Shown one piece after another: positions 9,383-21,260 of a DNA stretch of 64,000 nt. The DNA is from Anthopleura xanthogrammica (taxonomy: Eukaryota > Cnidaria > Anthozoa > Actiniaria > Actiniidae): NCBI GenBank assembly GCA_964019055.1, contig OZ025214.1, forward strand, positions 1,488,001 to 1,552,000. Direction: 5' to 3'. Numbering within the stretch: the first letter of the stretch is position 1; every line of letters starts with the position of its first letter. The translations under genes were made by a program, and so were the position numbers. The notes under the pieces are model-generated. The model saw only the letters and a program-made list of their open reading frames with translations. It was not told where the DNA came from and did no database searches.

Positions 9383-12300
9383 ATGAAGGTAGCATTCAGT
9401 AAAGGTTTATGGATTACCATTTTGATCATCACAATTGTGGATAGATTAAGGTAGGTTTTGTTAATAGAAATATTGTGAAGAGGTAAGTAAGACTGGAGGG
9501 TTTTTCATATTTTGTACCTCATATTTATTAGAAGAATATTCTGACGATATATTTGTTTATATTCGATCTTAAAGACACAAAAATCCTCGCTATCTCACCT
9601 TTTCGGAAGAGTCATTTCGGTACAGGAATCAACTTGCTTAGTTAATATTAAAAACATGTAGTATTTTTACCAGTTTGAATTCTTTTCATTTTTGAAGAAC
9701 TCTCGTCGCTTTGGATTTAACTTTACCATTTGTTCTAGAAATTCGAATTCCTAATCGTTGAAATTCTTAAAAAAAAAAACAACACTGAAGAAAAATAACA
9801 ACAACAACAACGAAAAAAACCCCGCACGCGCACACACGCGATACTGAGGACATAGGTCATTCCAAGATCACCAAAAAAATTATTCCGAGTAAAAAAATAG
9901 CTAGTAGGGAGATAGGAGTTAAGGAGGATGACGGGATGAAGTAGTATTTCAATAATGAATGAAGACTTTATCTATTTTCTAACCGAAATATCTATTCAAT
10001 TTCAAAATAAACATTTCATGGTTAACGACATTCATGAATTTAATTTAACAGAAGATAATGTTCTGAGTCTATTTCTACTAATCTAGAAACTTCTGTAGCT
10101 CTTATCAAACCACATGCATGATAAACTGAATCTCACAGTTTGATCTGTGCGACATATATCTCAGGTTTTTTTGCCTTCTCGTAGCGTTTCAATTTAAGTA
10201 ACCGTAACCTAGTAACCGTAACCTAGTAACCGTAACCTAGTAACCGTAACCTAGTAACCGTAACCTCCGTTGTTCCTGGAGTACTAATTCAATAGAAAAA
10301 GGCCCTTAAGTTCTAAATACTCAATCGTAAATGTCTGATTAACTATTGTCTGACCTGATTAAATGATCATTAAAGACGCATAATATATAATCATAATCAA
10401 TATTCGTATATTATGTGGTATTATTAACCATCGTTTCATCCAATAAAAGGGGTGAAGATGATTTGGATGTGAAGATGAAAGAAATTCCAGAAATTTCAGC
10501 TCATTTAACGACAACTTTAAAGACTTATGACAAGAGGTTACGCCCAAACGCTGGAGGTAAGAATAAAAAGTCCAGTATTTTATTATCGCGCAAAGAGAAA
10601 CGCGCCGAAACTACACTACGTGATTATTTTGAGTTACAGTTTTCACTTTCTAGTAAACGCTCAAATTCTACGACTTTGAGATACCAGCTCTTTTGCTTAG
10701 CGCCAGGAGACGATACATGTGTTAAGCTCGACCTCAAAGGCTATTAGATTCGACGTGGCAAAAGTTCGACGTCTAAACTGGGCATTTATCGATTCCCAGG
10801 CTTGATGTCATGTTTGACTGAGTAGAGTTGTTCGTTGGTGAAATCAATATTTGAAACTGTTGAGTGATTAAGTCTTAAGCCTCTTGGGGAGAATGAGCAA
10901 TTACTAACTCACTGCATGTTCGACGTAAAATAAACTAAATATCCAATCTATTAGCTTTGGCTGTTGTATCACAGCGTGGGACACTCACAACAGAGTTAGG
11001 CTACAATTACTGTGAAGTCCAGGATCGAATTGAAATTTGGAAGTTATTTTTGAAGGAGGGAGGAAATCCGGGGAACCTGGAGAAAAACCCGGAGAAAACA
11101 AACAAACAACTCTACACCCTGATGTAACACCGAGCCTGGCGATGCTCGAACCTGGGTCGCATTGGTGAGAGGCGTACACTCTCACCGCTATGCCATCTTT
11201 GCTTCCTACATTTTCTAGCGGGTTACAAAACCTGTTTTTTTACCCTTCGTTTTTGGCGCTCAATAATTGATTGTGTCAAAAAAGCCTCTAGCTATAAAAT
11301 AAAATTAATGATCAAAATAATCTTTCTTAAGAAAATTAGTTTCTAACAAAGTGGCTCACTGAAAAACTTAATCAAATTATCGTCAATAATTGAGAGGCGG
11401 CGCCGAAGAATCTATATCCTTTTGGGCGTCTGTGTGTGTGTATGAATAACACCGATGATTATCATAAGCAGCACATTCCCTATTAAATTAGACATGTGTA
11501 TGAAAAATCAGGAATAAAAACTTATAGGCAGAAAGTGTCAAGCTGGCTTCGTTTTGTCGTAGACTCTACAAAAATTACAGTTCCAGATGTTTATCGTTGT
11601 GAGTCAAAATTAAATTGGTTGACTTTATAACGATGGCGTTGTTTTCACTGTTAATTTTATTTTTACTGCAACAATTTGGCGTTTGCACATGCGTTTTTCA
11701 GCCCTGTCGTTTGTTTGTTTGAATCGTTCGTTTGGCGTTGTTCGGTCGGTCGATTGGTCGGTCGGTCGGTCGTTCTTTTTTTTAAAGGCAATATACTGTA
11801 CGTAAGCCATCATTTTTCATTTTCTCCATGAAAGTAGCCATGCAATATTGTCATTGTTATTGATTTGTAGGTAAACCAGTGGAGATAACAGCAGAATTCA
11901 AAGTTGGTTCAATAGGTGAAATAAATGAGGCAGAAATGGTGAGAATCAGTCTTACAGCACTTTAATAAGGTCGAACAAGAGACACATCTAACCCTAAACC
12001 TGAACTGATATTTTTATCATGAGATTCCTGATTCAGTTCAGGCTGCGCGCGCAGCTAAAGATATATTTTCAAATAATTTTCATGGTGATAGACCTATGTA
12101 TGTGCTCTCTTACTTCATACTCTCTTGGGTCGAACAACACCATGTTCCTCATTCCTTTCCTTTCTCTGCGAGGAATATAAGTTTAGGAAGCCGGGGTGGT
12201 ATCGCTGGGTGCAATCCTCAGATCCCCAAATTATTTCGGAGAATAGAGTTGCTTGTGGGATCTGTTGTTTGCCAAATGAATTCTCCCACTTTGAACATGG

Positions 12301-15300
12301 TGGTCACGTGAAAATGGTCACGTGACTTGTTACAATAAGCCTCCCGGCTATTGTGAAATAAGTTAGATAATTGCCCTTTTTCTCTATAGAGCTATTCGAT
12401 GGATATATTTTTTCGTCAATGGTGGATTGATCCCCGATTAAAGTCCAACTTCTCTCAACCTATAACCCTCTCACTGGACGCGTCTTCCATTATCTGGATT
12501 CCTGATACGTATTTCTTGAACTCAAAGAAGTCTGAATACCATCAAGTGATAGGGGACTGCATGAGGCTTATGCTATGGCCTAATGGTAGCATTTACTATA
12601 GTGTCAGGTAAGGTTACATAACATTGACCACGTTCCATACATCGGTTCACTGGCCAAACACAAAGCATTCAGTCGAGGCTGCAAGGTTCAAATTTGAATA
12701 ATCTTTTGAAACTACCTTGCAGCCTCGATTGAATGCTTAATGTTTGACCAGTGAACCGATGTGTGGAAAATGGGGAATTATGATATTGAAATTGTTGCTA
12801 TGTCTTTATTAGAGTAAGTTTGTCGTTACGCTGTGATATGGATCTTCGTCTCTATCCTTTTGATACACAACACTGTCCTTTCATCGTGGAAAGCCGTAAG
12901 TACCTTGTTAGATTAGTACCCAGTTATTACTAACTACTGTAGACCCCTTGTACGTGACGTCAAATCAGCTCAATTTGGATGACAAAACAAAAATGTAATC
13001 TCCTGAGATTGGAACCTATTGTTTTGTCCTGCTGCATTCCGACGTGCTGCAAGGGGTCTATATACTAATGATTACAGGTGTTTTAGACAACTGGATGGGG
13101 ATTCAGCTAGTAATTGACGGGTAAATATATAATTGTGTCCCCAATTAGTCGTATTAGTGCAGGAATATGGTGCATAATTGTTCAGTTGTTGGTTACAAGC
13201 ATGAAAATTGGCACGATAAAAAACCACGTGCTGGCCAAGTTGTGATGTAGCGCCATGCCCAAAAATGATGTCTTAAATTTCACCTAACGCGCACAATATT
13301 GCTTTGTGATTTGAAAGCTCTAATGAAATAAATAAGCACAAGCCTCGGATCCAAGATAATTTTGAGAAGGGTCAATTGACTTCGAAATCTTTCTTCAGAT
13401 GCCTACACAGAAGATGACGTCACATACACCTGGAATCTCAATAGGACAAAAGGTATAGAAGTGGTGTCCAATCAGACCGCGCAATTTATTCTTTTGGAAG
13501 CCAAATTACAAAACAGCTTGGTTACGAAAATAGCAGGTAAGTCAAATATAGACCCCTTGCAGCACGTCGGAATGCAGCTCAATTTGGAGGACAAAACAAT
13601 AGGTTCCATGCAATTCTCAAGAGATTGAAATTCTTTTGCTTTGTTCTCCAAATTGAGCTGCTTTGACGTCACGTGAAAGGGGTCTATATATAACTGCATA
13701 TGTAGCAGAACATATATGACCATTAGACAAAACCGGAAATAATTGCAATTCAAATGCATTTCCGGTTAAAGATTTGTATACCCGATTTATAACTTTTTTT
13801 CAAAAATCTCATTCCTAAAATGGGAATTTTCCTATGATTTCACTTTTAATCGAGAGGACTGTAGCGACGGCGGAAAAAAAATTGTTACTCGTAAAAAAAA
13901 AAGTTTGTGCCAAATTTAAAGTGCACCAGTTTCATTGAAAGCTAATGACGTCATTTGCGGGCACTGTTATCCTCAACATCAAATCTCTGACGTCATCGAT
14001 TTGATATCAAGGTTAGTCCAGTAATAATCTAATGTAATACCTTGGATTTCAGGTACTTATTCAACGTTGTTTGCTACGTTCTCGTTCAAGCGTCGATTGG
14101 AGTTTTTCATCATGACAGTGTTTGCACCAGCCACCATCTTGACTCTCATGTCATGGTGTTCTCTCTGGATATCATCCAAAGCTGTACCCGCTCGTATATC
14201 ACTGTGCATTACTACTATTTTGTCTATTATCCTACTTACAAGCACTGCTAATTCACATATGCCCAAGGTATGATCACGATAACAAAGATAACGTCGTTTG
14301 GGAGGTGTATAGGGAGGTGCATCTTAACCTCAAATACCCCAGCGTCGAAACTACAGATACCTGATAAATTTAATCAAGGAATATTGGGGAAGAATTGACC
14401 TCAATACTGCCATTTTTTATGCTGCTAAACAAATGACTGGTTCAGTCGAGGGTTTACGTCATTTGTCTCAAAGATATTGTTCGCAATATACCAGCAACAA
14501 ATGCTTTGAAACAAACTTACATCAAACATCTAGACGTTATCGGAAACCGCATGTAAAATGGTCCAAGTTGTCCGAATCGGCAAATCCCCACGTCCCTTCA
14601 AGTCAGGGTTGGCTATCTCAAAGATAAATTGAGCTGAACCCGTATTTTTCCCACGTCAACCTCACTTGATAAATTTTGACATTTTTTGCCTTTTCAAAGG
14701 TTAGCTACATCAAGGCTATGGACGCATATCTTCTGGGATGCTTAACGTTCATCTTTATGACACTCGTTGAATTTGTGGTCGTGCTGAACGTTGCTTCGGA
14801 CAAATCGACCAAATCAGATGTACATCGGACCCCTTCATCGAGTACACAGGACATAGAGGTAAAAATACATGATAGAGTGATATTAAAAGCTGGGATTGAA
14901 GATATAGCTAATTTCTTTATCAGCAAAAGAGGAAGCAAAGAGAAAAATGGCGTCTTGCTCTCGAAAATGAAGCATTCTGATTGGCTAATAGCCAGCTCTT
15001 TGACAAAAGATGTTGCGTACGGGCTGGCGCCAAAGAGGCTACGAGGCCTTTATCACACAACATATTTCAAAAAGAACATTTATTCCATTTTTTAGTTCTT
15101 TGTACAATTGTATCCATATTGTTGTGCAAATTAGAAGAATTTACAGTACTATACAAAATGACGTTGAGCCTTGATGCTCCAAGTCAAGCATTTCCGTTTT
15201 ACATTCAGTTGATATTTTTATCCGTAGGATATCAGCAACGAACCTCGTACAACTAAGAAAAACAAAGAAAGAAAATCGAGAGAACTTGAATCAAACTTCC

Positions 15301-15491
15301 AGGACTTCTCTAACTTAGGCCACGTCAGCGGAATCAACGAAGAATCACGTGACCATGACGTCATACCGCAGGTGACCAATGAGCGAAAAGAAGACCAAAG
15401 CCTCCATTACATTGACAGGGCATCACGTGTTCTGTTTCCTTTGATGTTCGTCTTGTTCATTGGTTTGTTCTCCGTGTGGTACTTAGCGTAA
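9383..15491 (+). CDS. Cys-loop (GABA-A/glycine-type) ligand-gated anion channel subunit, complete, 9 exons
   Basis: Exons: 9383-9450, 10450-10556, 11871-11938, 12390-12607, 12813-12895, 13399-13536, 14053-14267, 14700-14858 and 15228-15491, 439 aa. Residues 1-22 are a signal peptide (M-K-V-A-F-S-K-G, then an Ile/Leu core). The ligand-binding domain has the W-I-P-D-T-Y-F-L-N motif and the Cys-loop C161-x13-C175 with Y-P-F-D. TM1-TM3 are in exons 7-8 and TM4 near residues 415-437. P-A-R at 273-275 just before TM2 is the family signature of anion selectivity. A pentameric chloride channel at the plasma membrane is therefore inferred; the transmitter is not predictable. The TM3-TM4 loop is short, about 80 residues, and rich in Lys/Arg/Glu. 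Exon 1 was chosen by its ATG, hydrophobic core and phase 2 match to exon 2. Confidence 0.93.
10194..10267. repeat. 14-bp minisatellite, about 5 copies
   Basis: The unit is AGTAACCGTAACCT, in intron 1 of the receptor gene. It resembles telomere sequence only superficially (CCGTAACCT, not CCCTAA). Confidence 0.9.
11010..11204 (-). mobile_element. tRNA-derived SINE
   Basis: Read on the - strand, the head carries an A-box-like GATGGCATAGCGGTGAGAG and a B-box-like AGGTTCGAGCATC, as in RNA polymerase III promoters. A body with TTCTCCAGGTTCCCCGGATT and CCTCCCTCCTTC follows. It lies in intron 2 of the receptor gene, antisense to it. The tRNA-like part does not fold as a good tRNA, so it is not annotated as one. 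Confidence 0.72.
12634..12768. mobile_element. MITE, ATCGGTTCACTGG family, copy 1
   Basis: Ends are TTCCATACATCGGTTCACTG and its reverse complement. The interior arms are AGCATTCAGTCGAGGCTGCA / TGCAGCCTCGATTGAATGCT. It lies in the intron after the fourth receptor exon. Other copies are at 18601, 27503, 30432 and 60217. Confidence 0.85.
12940..13060. mobile_element. MITE, TAGACCCCTT family, copy 2
   Basis: TAGACCCCTTGTACGTGACG at the left and GACGTGCTGCAAGGGGTCTA at the right. It lies in the intron after the Cys-loop exon. Confidence 0.85.
13549..13686. mobile_element. MITE, TAGACCCCTT family, copy 3
   Basis: TAGACCCCTTGCAGCACGTC at the left and GACGTCACGTGAAAGGGGTC at the right, with inner arms CTCAATTTGGAGGACAAAAC / CTCCAAATTGAG. 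It begins 12 bp after the exon ending at 13536. Confidence 0.88.
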
Positions 15492-16505
15492 TTTAAACGC
15501 CATTTTAGTAGCTAGGACTATCTTTCTATTAGTATTACTTTACAGGTTTTTCGCTGAATACAACCAAATTCCAATCCAAGACAAAACCAACCATACTTTT
15601 GTCGAGCCCTGACAGACTCTGGGATGAAATCTGTCTGCAGGACAAGGTTGATTCACAGAATGAATTCGAATTTAGCGTCTTCTGTGAATGCTTGCTTGTA
15701 TATAGCTTGCTGAATGAATGAATATAAATTTCTAAAATAGGAATCATCAAGATTTTGTGATGAAAAGAGGTCGAAGGTATCCCTGGATAGGAACCAAAAA
15801 CATCAACCTCTAAGCACACTTTGCCATCAGTTTGGCAAAAATCTCATGCATCTGGTTGTATGTGAAAGATGACCTGAGCAAATGTTGGAGAAATCAGTAT
15901 TACCACAGAAGGTATGGATGGATATAAGCCTTATCCATTAATGACAAACTCCAAGCATCAAGCACACTATGCCCTGATCAGGTTCGCAAAAATCTCATCT
16001 AGTTGTTTGTAAAAGATGACCTGAGCAATTGTTCTTGGTTCTTGCATGGATCAGTTGGATCCAATGGTGCGACAGACCCTGTATAAAGGTTCCTAGACAT
16101 GGTATGATACTAGAGGAACATTCTCCATTCGGTGTTATGACACATCATGCAATAAGGTTCCTTGTAGATAAACTTTTTGGTACCTGTTCAAGTTTAGGTT
16201 GGTACAGAACTTGCATTAAGGTTCCTGAAGATATGCTTTCTGGTACTTAATCGCTTTGTTGATGCAACAGACCTTGCAAGAAGGTTCCCTGGAAGATAAC
16301 CATTTTTACACTTGATGGCTTCGTTGGTATGATGAAAGTCCTTGCATTAAGGTTCCTGAAAATATGCTTTCCTGAAAATGATATGCTTTGTTGATACAAC
16401 AGACCTTGCAACAAGGTTCTCCTAGGAAGATCTGGCTGGTACTTGTTCGCGTTCTTGATTCCATGGACAGACCCCGCTTACATTACTATTCCTTTACACC
16501 CCGGA
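15492..16505. other. Intergenic region between convergent receptor and kelch genes
   Basis: No exon is supported. Two diverged copies of a block containing AAAAATCTCAT and AAAGATGACCTGAGCAA are near 15836-15885 and 15988-16027. A diverged tandem repeat follows at 16040-16460. Both genes end here, so their 3' UTRs should be included. Confidence 0.6.
16040..16460. repeat. Diverged tandem repeat, units of roughly 60-66 bp
   Basis: Each unit contains a form of CAGACCTTGCA(A)AAGGTTCCT, then a GATATGCTTT-like block and TGGTAC. At least five units are readable, with substitutions and small indels. Confidence 0.7.
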
Positions 16506-19500
16506 CTAGATGGGTTTGATGGCGTCTAATCGTCTCGGCGTTATGAGTGAGCGCAGTAATGACTTCGGGATCGTCCTGAGTTGACTTGACAACGGATGAT
16601 GACTCAGTACTTTATCTATGCAAATACTTAAAGTAGCAAAAAGAAACATCATTGGTCTCGTACGGAAAAGATACTAAGACTGCCTAGTGACATATACAGC
16701 TATTTCAAAAAAGGTTGGTGAAGGTTTTGTTGCATGTTGCATACTAAGGCCGAAATGCAGTATGGGTGATGGGAATTCAATCAGCGAAAGGTCACAACAA
16801 TATTGGATTTTCCCAAACTTTGTCTGCAGGTTTTTATAGCATGTTTTCTTCTGTGCTGACATACATTTCAAGTTTGGTAAGCAACATGCAACATGCAACA
16901 TGCAACATGCAACATGCAACAAGCAACAAGCAACAAGCAACAAGCAACAAGCAACAAGCAACAAGCAACAAGCAACAAGCAACAAGCAACAAGCAACAAG
17001 CAACAAGCAACAAGCAACAAGCAACAAGCAACAAGCAACAAGCAACAAGCAACAAGCAACAAGCAACAAGCAACAAGCAACAAGCAACAAGCAACAAGCA
17101 ACAAGCAATAAAACCTTCACCAACCTTTTTTGAAATAGCTGTAAGTACTAAAATGCAAATACCTTTTTAGCGGAAGAGCTGTAAATCTAAATATAATAAT
17201 TTTGTTGGAGTGTTGCTGCAAAGAATAAAAGGCACGATCTTAATTACTATTTTACTATTATCGTGATTGACGCCAAGTGTGCTTTCTAAGTGCTCGTAGT
17301 TCATGTACCAAAGTAATAACAATGCTGGGGGACTATTTGAATGGTTGTGTTTCCGCTAAACCCTCTTAAAAGAAGCCTTGGTATGGTGGAAGTACTTACA
17401 GGTTCGGCATCATCAAGAAGAGAAGTCGAACATCCCCCGAATATTACTACTTCTCCTTGAGTTGACGTTGCACAGGCCGTATGCCACATTCTAGAAAATA
17501 AGAGAACAAATAAAGTGGGATGCATATATATTAAAGTGACATTTTGGTGTTGAATCTGGTGTTCCTGTATAAGAAGATCAAGCCCTATATTATGTTTACC
17601 TCGGTAATGTGTTTTCAGGTGTAATGTTGGACCAAGTAAGAGACTCTGCATCAAGTAGATACACATCCCCTTTTTATTCAAAAAAAAAAATCATGAATAC
17701 TTGACAAAATAGTTGTACAATAGATTGAGTGAAGATAATACAATACATACAATATAGAACAATACACTACAATACCATACCATATGCCATGCCATACCAT
17801 ATACCATACCATACCATACCATATCAAATCATACCATACCACACAATACCATACCACACCATACCATACAGTACCATACCATATCACACCATACCATATA
17901 CTACACTACAATACAATAAATATATTGTATTCCACTTACAATAATTTCTAATAATTTCTGCCTTACCCAAAGGTTCTCTGTCATTATTAAAGCCTCCATA
18001 TAAAAGAAGATGTCTTTGACTAACAGGTGTTAAAGATTGCCACGACCTCCCTCCAGGAACACACCCAGTTGTGAAGAGACTAATAATGGAACAAAATAAA
18101 GTCATGGAAATTGTGTAAAGTGTTTTGCAGTAGCAGACACTGCAGAGCCAAAAATTATTTTCTATAATGAGCTGCCCAAAGCTTTGAAATGAATTTAATG
18201 CACCTCAAAATCATGGCACTGCACATCGCATTTCAAAAGCCTCAATTTTAACATTTTCAGGGGGTGAAGGGGCATTTCCCCTGACAGCCCAGATTCGCCC
18301 CCACCCCCACACACACACACTCAAAACTATGTTCCATCTCTGTAGTTGTAGTCTCCCCTACATTTGTTTTTAGGGCATCACACAATGCTCTGGTGGGAGA
18401 GCATTGCGTGACGACCCTAAAAAACAGCTGCAGGGGAGACTACTGTAGTTGTAAATAAAATACAGAAATTGTATTGCATAACTTCTGGAGTAAAATACGA
18501 ACCTCCCACTCCATTGCCAGGTGTCCAAGTCTAAACAATGCAAATCATTCCTTCTTTCACTCTGAAATAACCAAAGTTAAGTCATTCAACTAACCATTTT
18601 ACATACATTGGTTCACCTAAACTGAATGCTTTGTGTTTGGTCAGTGAACTGATGTATGGAAAGCACTGAATCAATTGAAGGAACAAAGGGGGTTGGTTGG
18701 CTATAGCCATGCATTCCATAGCATAAATAATATTCATATATTATTATTAATATATATACTCTAACCATAAATCTGCCACCAAATACATAAGCTTTGGATT
18801 GAAGCTTAGCTGTTGCATGAGCAGCCCTTGGTGATGGTCCGTCTCCCTGGAATAACATAAAAATGGTATCAAAATGCCATAAATTATTAACTATTTTAAA
18901 GACTAAATTGTTTACAGTATATGACCGAAAGATATCACTGCACATTGCATGTTCTGAACTTGCCAAAAGGGAACACACAATTTTTCTGGATGTGTGAGTG
19001 AGTGACGAAGTTGAGAGAAGTGTGTGATGGAGTTGAAACTTATTCTTTTGGATATGACTGTTATGGTGAAAAAAAGTTTTTTTACCTTAATTTTTAATTT
19101 AACCCACTCAATTTTTAATGTATCCAGAATAAAGACATTATTATTCCATCCTCTGTTATCCTAGAAAATAAAAAAAGTTGATAATGCAAGAAAAAAAAAA
19201 TGGAATCTTATGATGATTTATATTAGGCAGCCTTTCCAAGGTTGAGCAAAAAACTGGGATGAGTAAATGGAATTAAAGTACATTGTGGAACAGTCTTAGG
19301 GGACAAGATAGATGCTATCTTAGAAATAATGTCCCCTTAAACATAATCCCCACAATGCACTATAATATAAACTTGAGCCACAATACAGTTATACTCAATC
19401 TAGGAATGGCTAATGGCAGTACTTACTCCATAAAAGTCAACAGAGTTAAAAACAAACTCTCCATAACATTCATTACCACTGCATCCTTGGGGAGGAGTTC

Positions 19501-21260
19501 CATATCCACCAAAAATAATGAGTCTAGATACAGTAATAAGTAAATTAGAACACATTAAATTTAATAATGAATACTAGACCTTTTTTGCTTGGGCATAATG
19601 TTTTCCCACTTCACACCAATTGTGTCTGTCTTTGTTTGAGTTGAATATCTATTCATTGGTCTTCGCAGGCCCAACCATGCATCTCTATACCTGTAGTAGC
19701 ATGGCATCATAGGTTTTGCAAATAGCATTCTCTTTGTCAATGTAGTCTTGGATCAGCAGACATTTGCATACAATTTTAATTGAATGTTGAGCATTGATAT
19801 ATTCCCTTAAGTGGTCTAGCTTCAGAATGTTCGCATAGAAAACTGTGTACAAATAATAGTACTTACAATTCCTTATGCTGCCAACAACATAGTTTATCTC
19901 TTGATGAAGGTGGAAAATCATTGTCCATCAAATCACTCAAATCCTTCCAGGTTAGAGTTTTTAAATCCAGCATATAAACCTGAACCGAAAAGACAGAAGT
20001 ATTAGCCAAAATTAATTAATAAGTTAAGCTTTAATAGAATTTCGTTTTGGAGGTGGAGTTAATGATTTTGGTCCCTCCCCCTCCCCAACCACTGTTGAAA
20101 AAAGGTTGGATCAATCAGTCTGAGTAACTGCTGTGCCACCCAGCATTGGTTGTATGCTAGATATCTTATGTATTAGTAGTATATTATATTAATTAATAAG
20201 CTTTAATAGAATTTCCATTTGGGAGGGGGAGTTAGTGATTTTGGACCCTCCCCCTCCCTAACCACTGTTGAAAAAAGGTTGGATCACTCTGCAGTCTGAG
20301 TAACCCCTGTGCCACCCTGCATTCAGGTTGTATGCTAGATATCTTATGTATTAGTAGTATATTGACTCGTTAAGAGTTTCATACCTTAGATGTTGGTCCA
20401 TTATCACAATGTCCTGCAAACAAATACATTGCATTATCTATGCATGCGGCACAGCTACCAGACAGGGGTGGCGGAACATCTCCTCTGGTAGTGACTCGTC
20501 TCCTGCAGATATGAATAACATATTCTAAATAGAGTGGATTTCATACCATAGACATTTTTAGTTTGGGCAGGCATAATGTTTTCCCATTTTAGATCACATG
20601 TCATTCCCTAGAGTATCATTTCTTTGTTTAATGGCTGCACATGAGAAGACACATGATTATGGATACAACTCAAACAAAGAACCTTATCTCTAGGGAATGA
20701 CACATGGCCTGAAATGTGGAAACACTACTGGTGACTCATAAAGGCTTTGCTTTTGCACCACAATTGATTAATAGCTTACCATGTCAGAGATTCCACACAA
20801 AAAAGCCACAATTCAACACTATCATGATATGTTTCCTGGATGAAATGAGGAACCTGAACATCTTGATTGTCCTGAAAATCAAAAGACTACTACTTACTTC
20901 CTGGAAAACGAGAAAAAGTTTCAAAATGTACAAACTTGATATGGGTACTATTATTTCTGTGAGCTTTGGATTCGCTTTTTTACCTAAATATTTCATTTTA
21001 TACAGAGAGATTTTTAAGATGATCTAGCTTGTGTTTAAATGGTAATCAAAATCAGCTGAAAATTAAATAACAGAACAGAATCATTCACAGATCTAGAGCA
21101 TATGCACGACTTGTACAAATTTCTAAAATATTTTTACTAAATAAATGCATACCCTGTATCCTCCCCAGATGACTATATAGCCATTCCAGTACACCGATAC
21201 ATGCCCACTTCTTTCTCTGGGTAGCTCTGCACCCTGTAAATTTGGATATAAGAAGGACAT
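16506..21260 (-). CDS. KLHDC2: Kelch-domain protein, KLHDC2/KLHDC1 type (complete, 13 exons)
   Basis: Exons, 5' to 3' on the - strand: 21153-21260, 20780-20871, 20385-20502, 19867-19979, 19427-19523, 19086-19160, 18766-18846, 18503-18561, 17967-18079, 17600-17645, 17400-17490, 17163-17215 and 16506-16626; 388 aa, all phases consistent. Kelch signatures appear throughout: I-V-I-W-G-G-Y, L-S-G-S-C-A-A-C, I-I-F-G-G-Y-G, A-Y-V-F-G-G-R, L-L-Y-G-G-F and V-I-F-G-G-C. The order and the stretches G-R-S-W-Q-S-L-T-P-V and M-W-H-T-A-C match vertebrate KLHDC2, a CUL2-elongin substrate receptor that reads C-terminal degrons. The C-terminal helix with I-P-K-S-L-L-R-S-L fits the elongin/cullin-binding end. 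The start ATG at 21258-21260 reads straight into the first kelch strand; an upstream exon is possible. KLHDC1 cannot be excluded. Confidence 0.93.
16695..17145. mobile_element. MITE with an internal GCAACAA heptanucleotide array
   Basis: The ends ACAGCTATTTCAAAAAAGGT and ACCTTTTTTGAAATAGCTGT are inverted and continue into TTGGTGAAGGTTTT / AAAACCTTCACCAA. Inside, about five GCAACAT units and then about 27 GCAACAA units run from 16882 to 17109. It lies entirely in the last intron of the kelch gene. A copy half without array expansion is at 26290-26357. Confidence 0.85.
17766..17905. repeat. CCATA-type pentanucleotide microsatellite
   Basis: Imperfect CCATA/CCACA units lie in a kelch-gene intron, just 3' of the exon at 17967-18079. 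They create false open frames on both strands. Confidence 0.9.
18348..18443. mobile_element. Foldback element in a kelch-gene intron
   Basis: Arms GTAGTCTCCCCTA...GCATCACACAATGCTC and GAGCATTGCGTGACG...AGGGGAGACTAC face each other around a short loop. Confidence 0.7.
18601..18661. mobile_element. MITE, ATCGGTTCACTGG family, copy 2 (internally deleted)
   Basis: Only about 60 bp remain: ACATACATTGGTTCAC joins directly to ACTGAATGCTTTGTGTTTGG and the right end GTGAACTGATGTATGG. The central half of the hairpin is lost. Confidence 0.75.
19275..19366. mobile_element. Foldback element in a kelch-gene intron
   Basis: Arms AAAGTACATTGTGG and CCACAATGCACTAT enclose AGGGGACAAGAT / ATAATGTCCCCT. Confidence 0.6.
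20011..20363. repeat. Tandem duplication of about 175 bp in a kelch-gene intron
   Basis: Two copies of a block with TTTAATAGAATTTC, CCCTCCCCCTCCC, CCACTGTTGAAAAAAGGTTG and ATGCTAGATATCTTATGTAT start near 20011 and 20188. They differ by few bases. Confidence 0.85.
20546..20722. mobile_element. MITE-like inverted repeat (GCATAATGTTTTCCCAT family)
   Basis: Arms CACATGTCATTCCCTAGAG and TCTAGGGAATGACACATG. The left outer part, GGGCAGGCATAATGTTTTCC, recurs near 19600 and 55880. A better-preserved relative may be 59778-59938. Confidence 0.65.

Noticed and set aside
10194..10267. Interstitial telomere repeat
   Set aside because: The 14-bp unit AGTAACCGTAACCT is not TTAGGG or a known variant.
11100..11204. 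Possible tRNA gene
   Set aside because: It has A-box and B-box-like strings but no matching acceptor stem or anticodon arm, and is attached to a SINE body.
16880..17110. CRISPR-like repeat array
   Set aside because: Units are contiguous with no spacers, and the genome is eukaryotic.
16674..17170. Overlapping ORFs rich in Leu-Val-Ala-Cys-Cys or Gln-Ala-Thr-Ser-Asn-Lys
   Set aside because: They are products of the heptanucleotide array inside a MITE, open on both strands.
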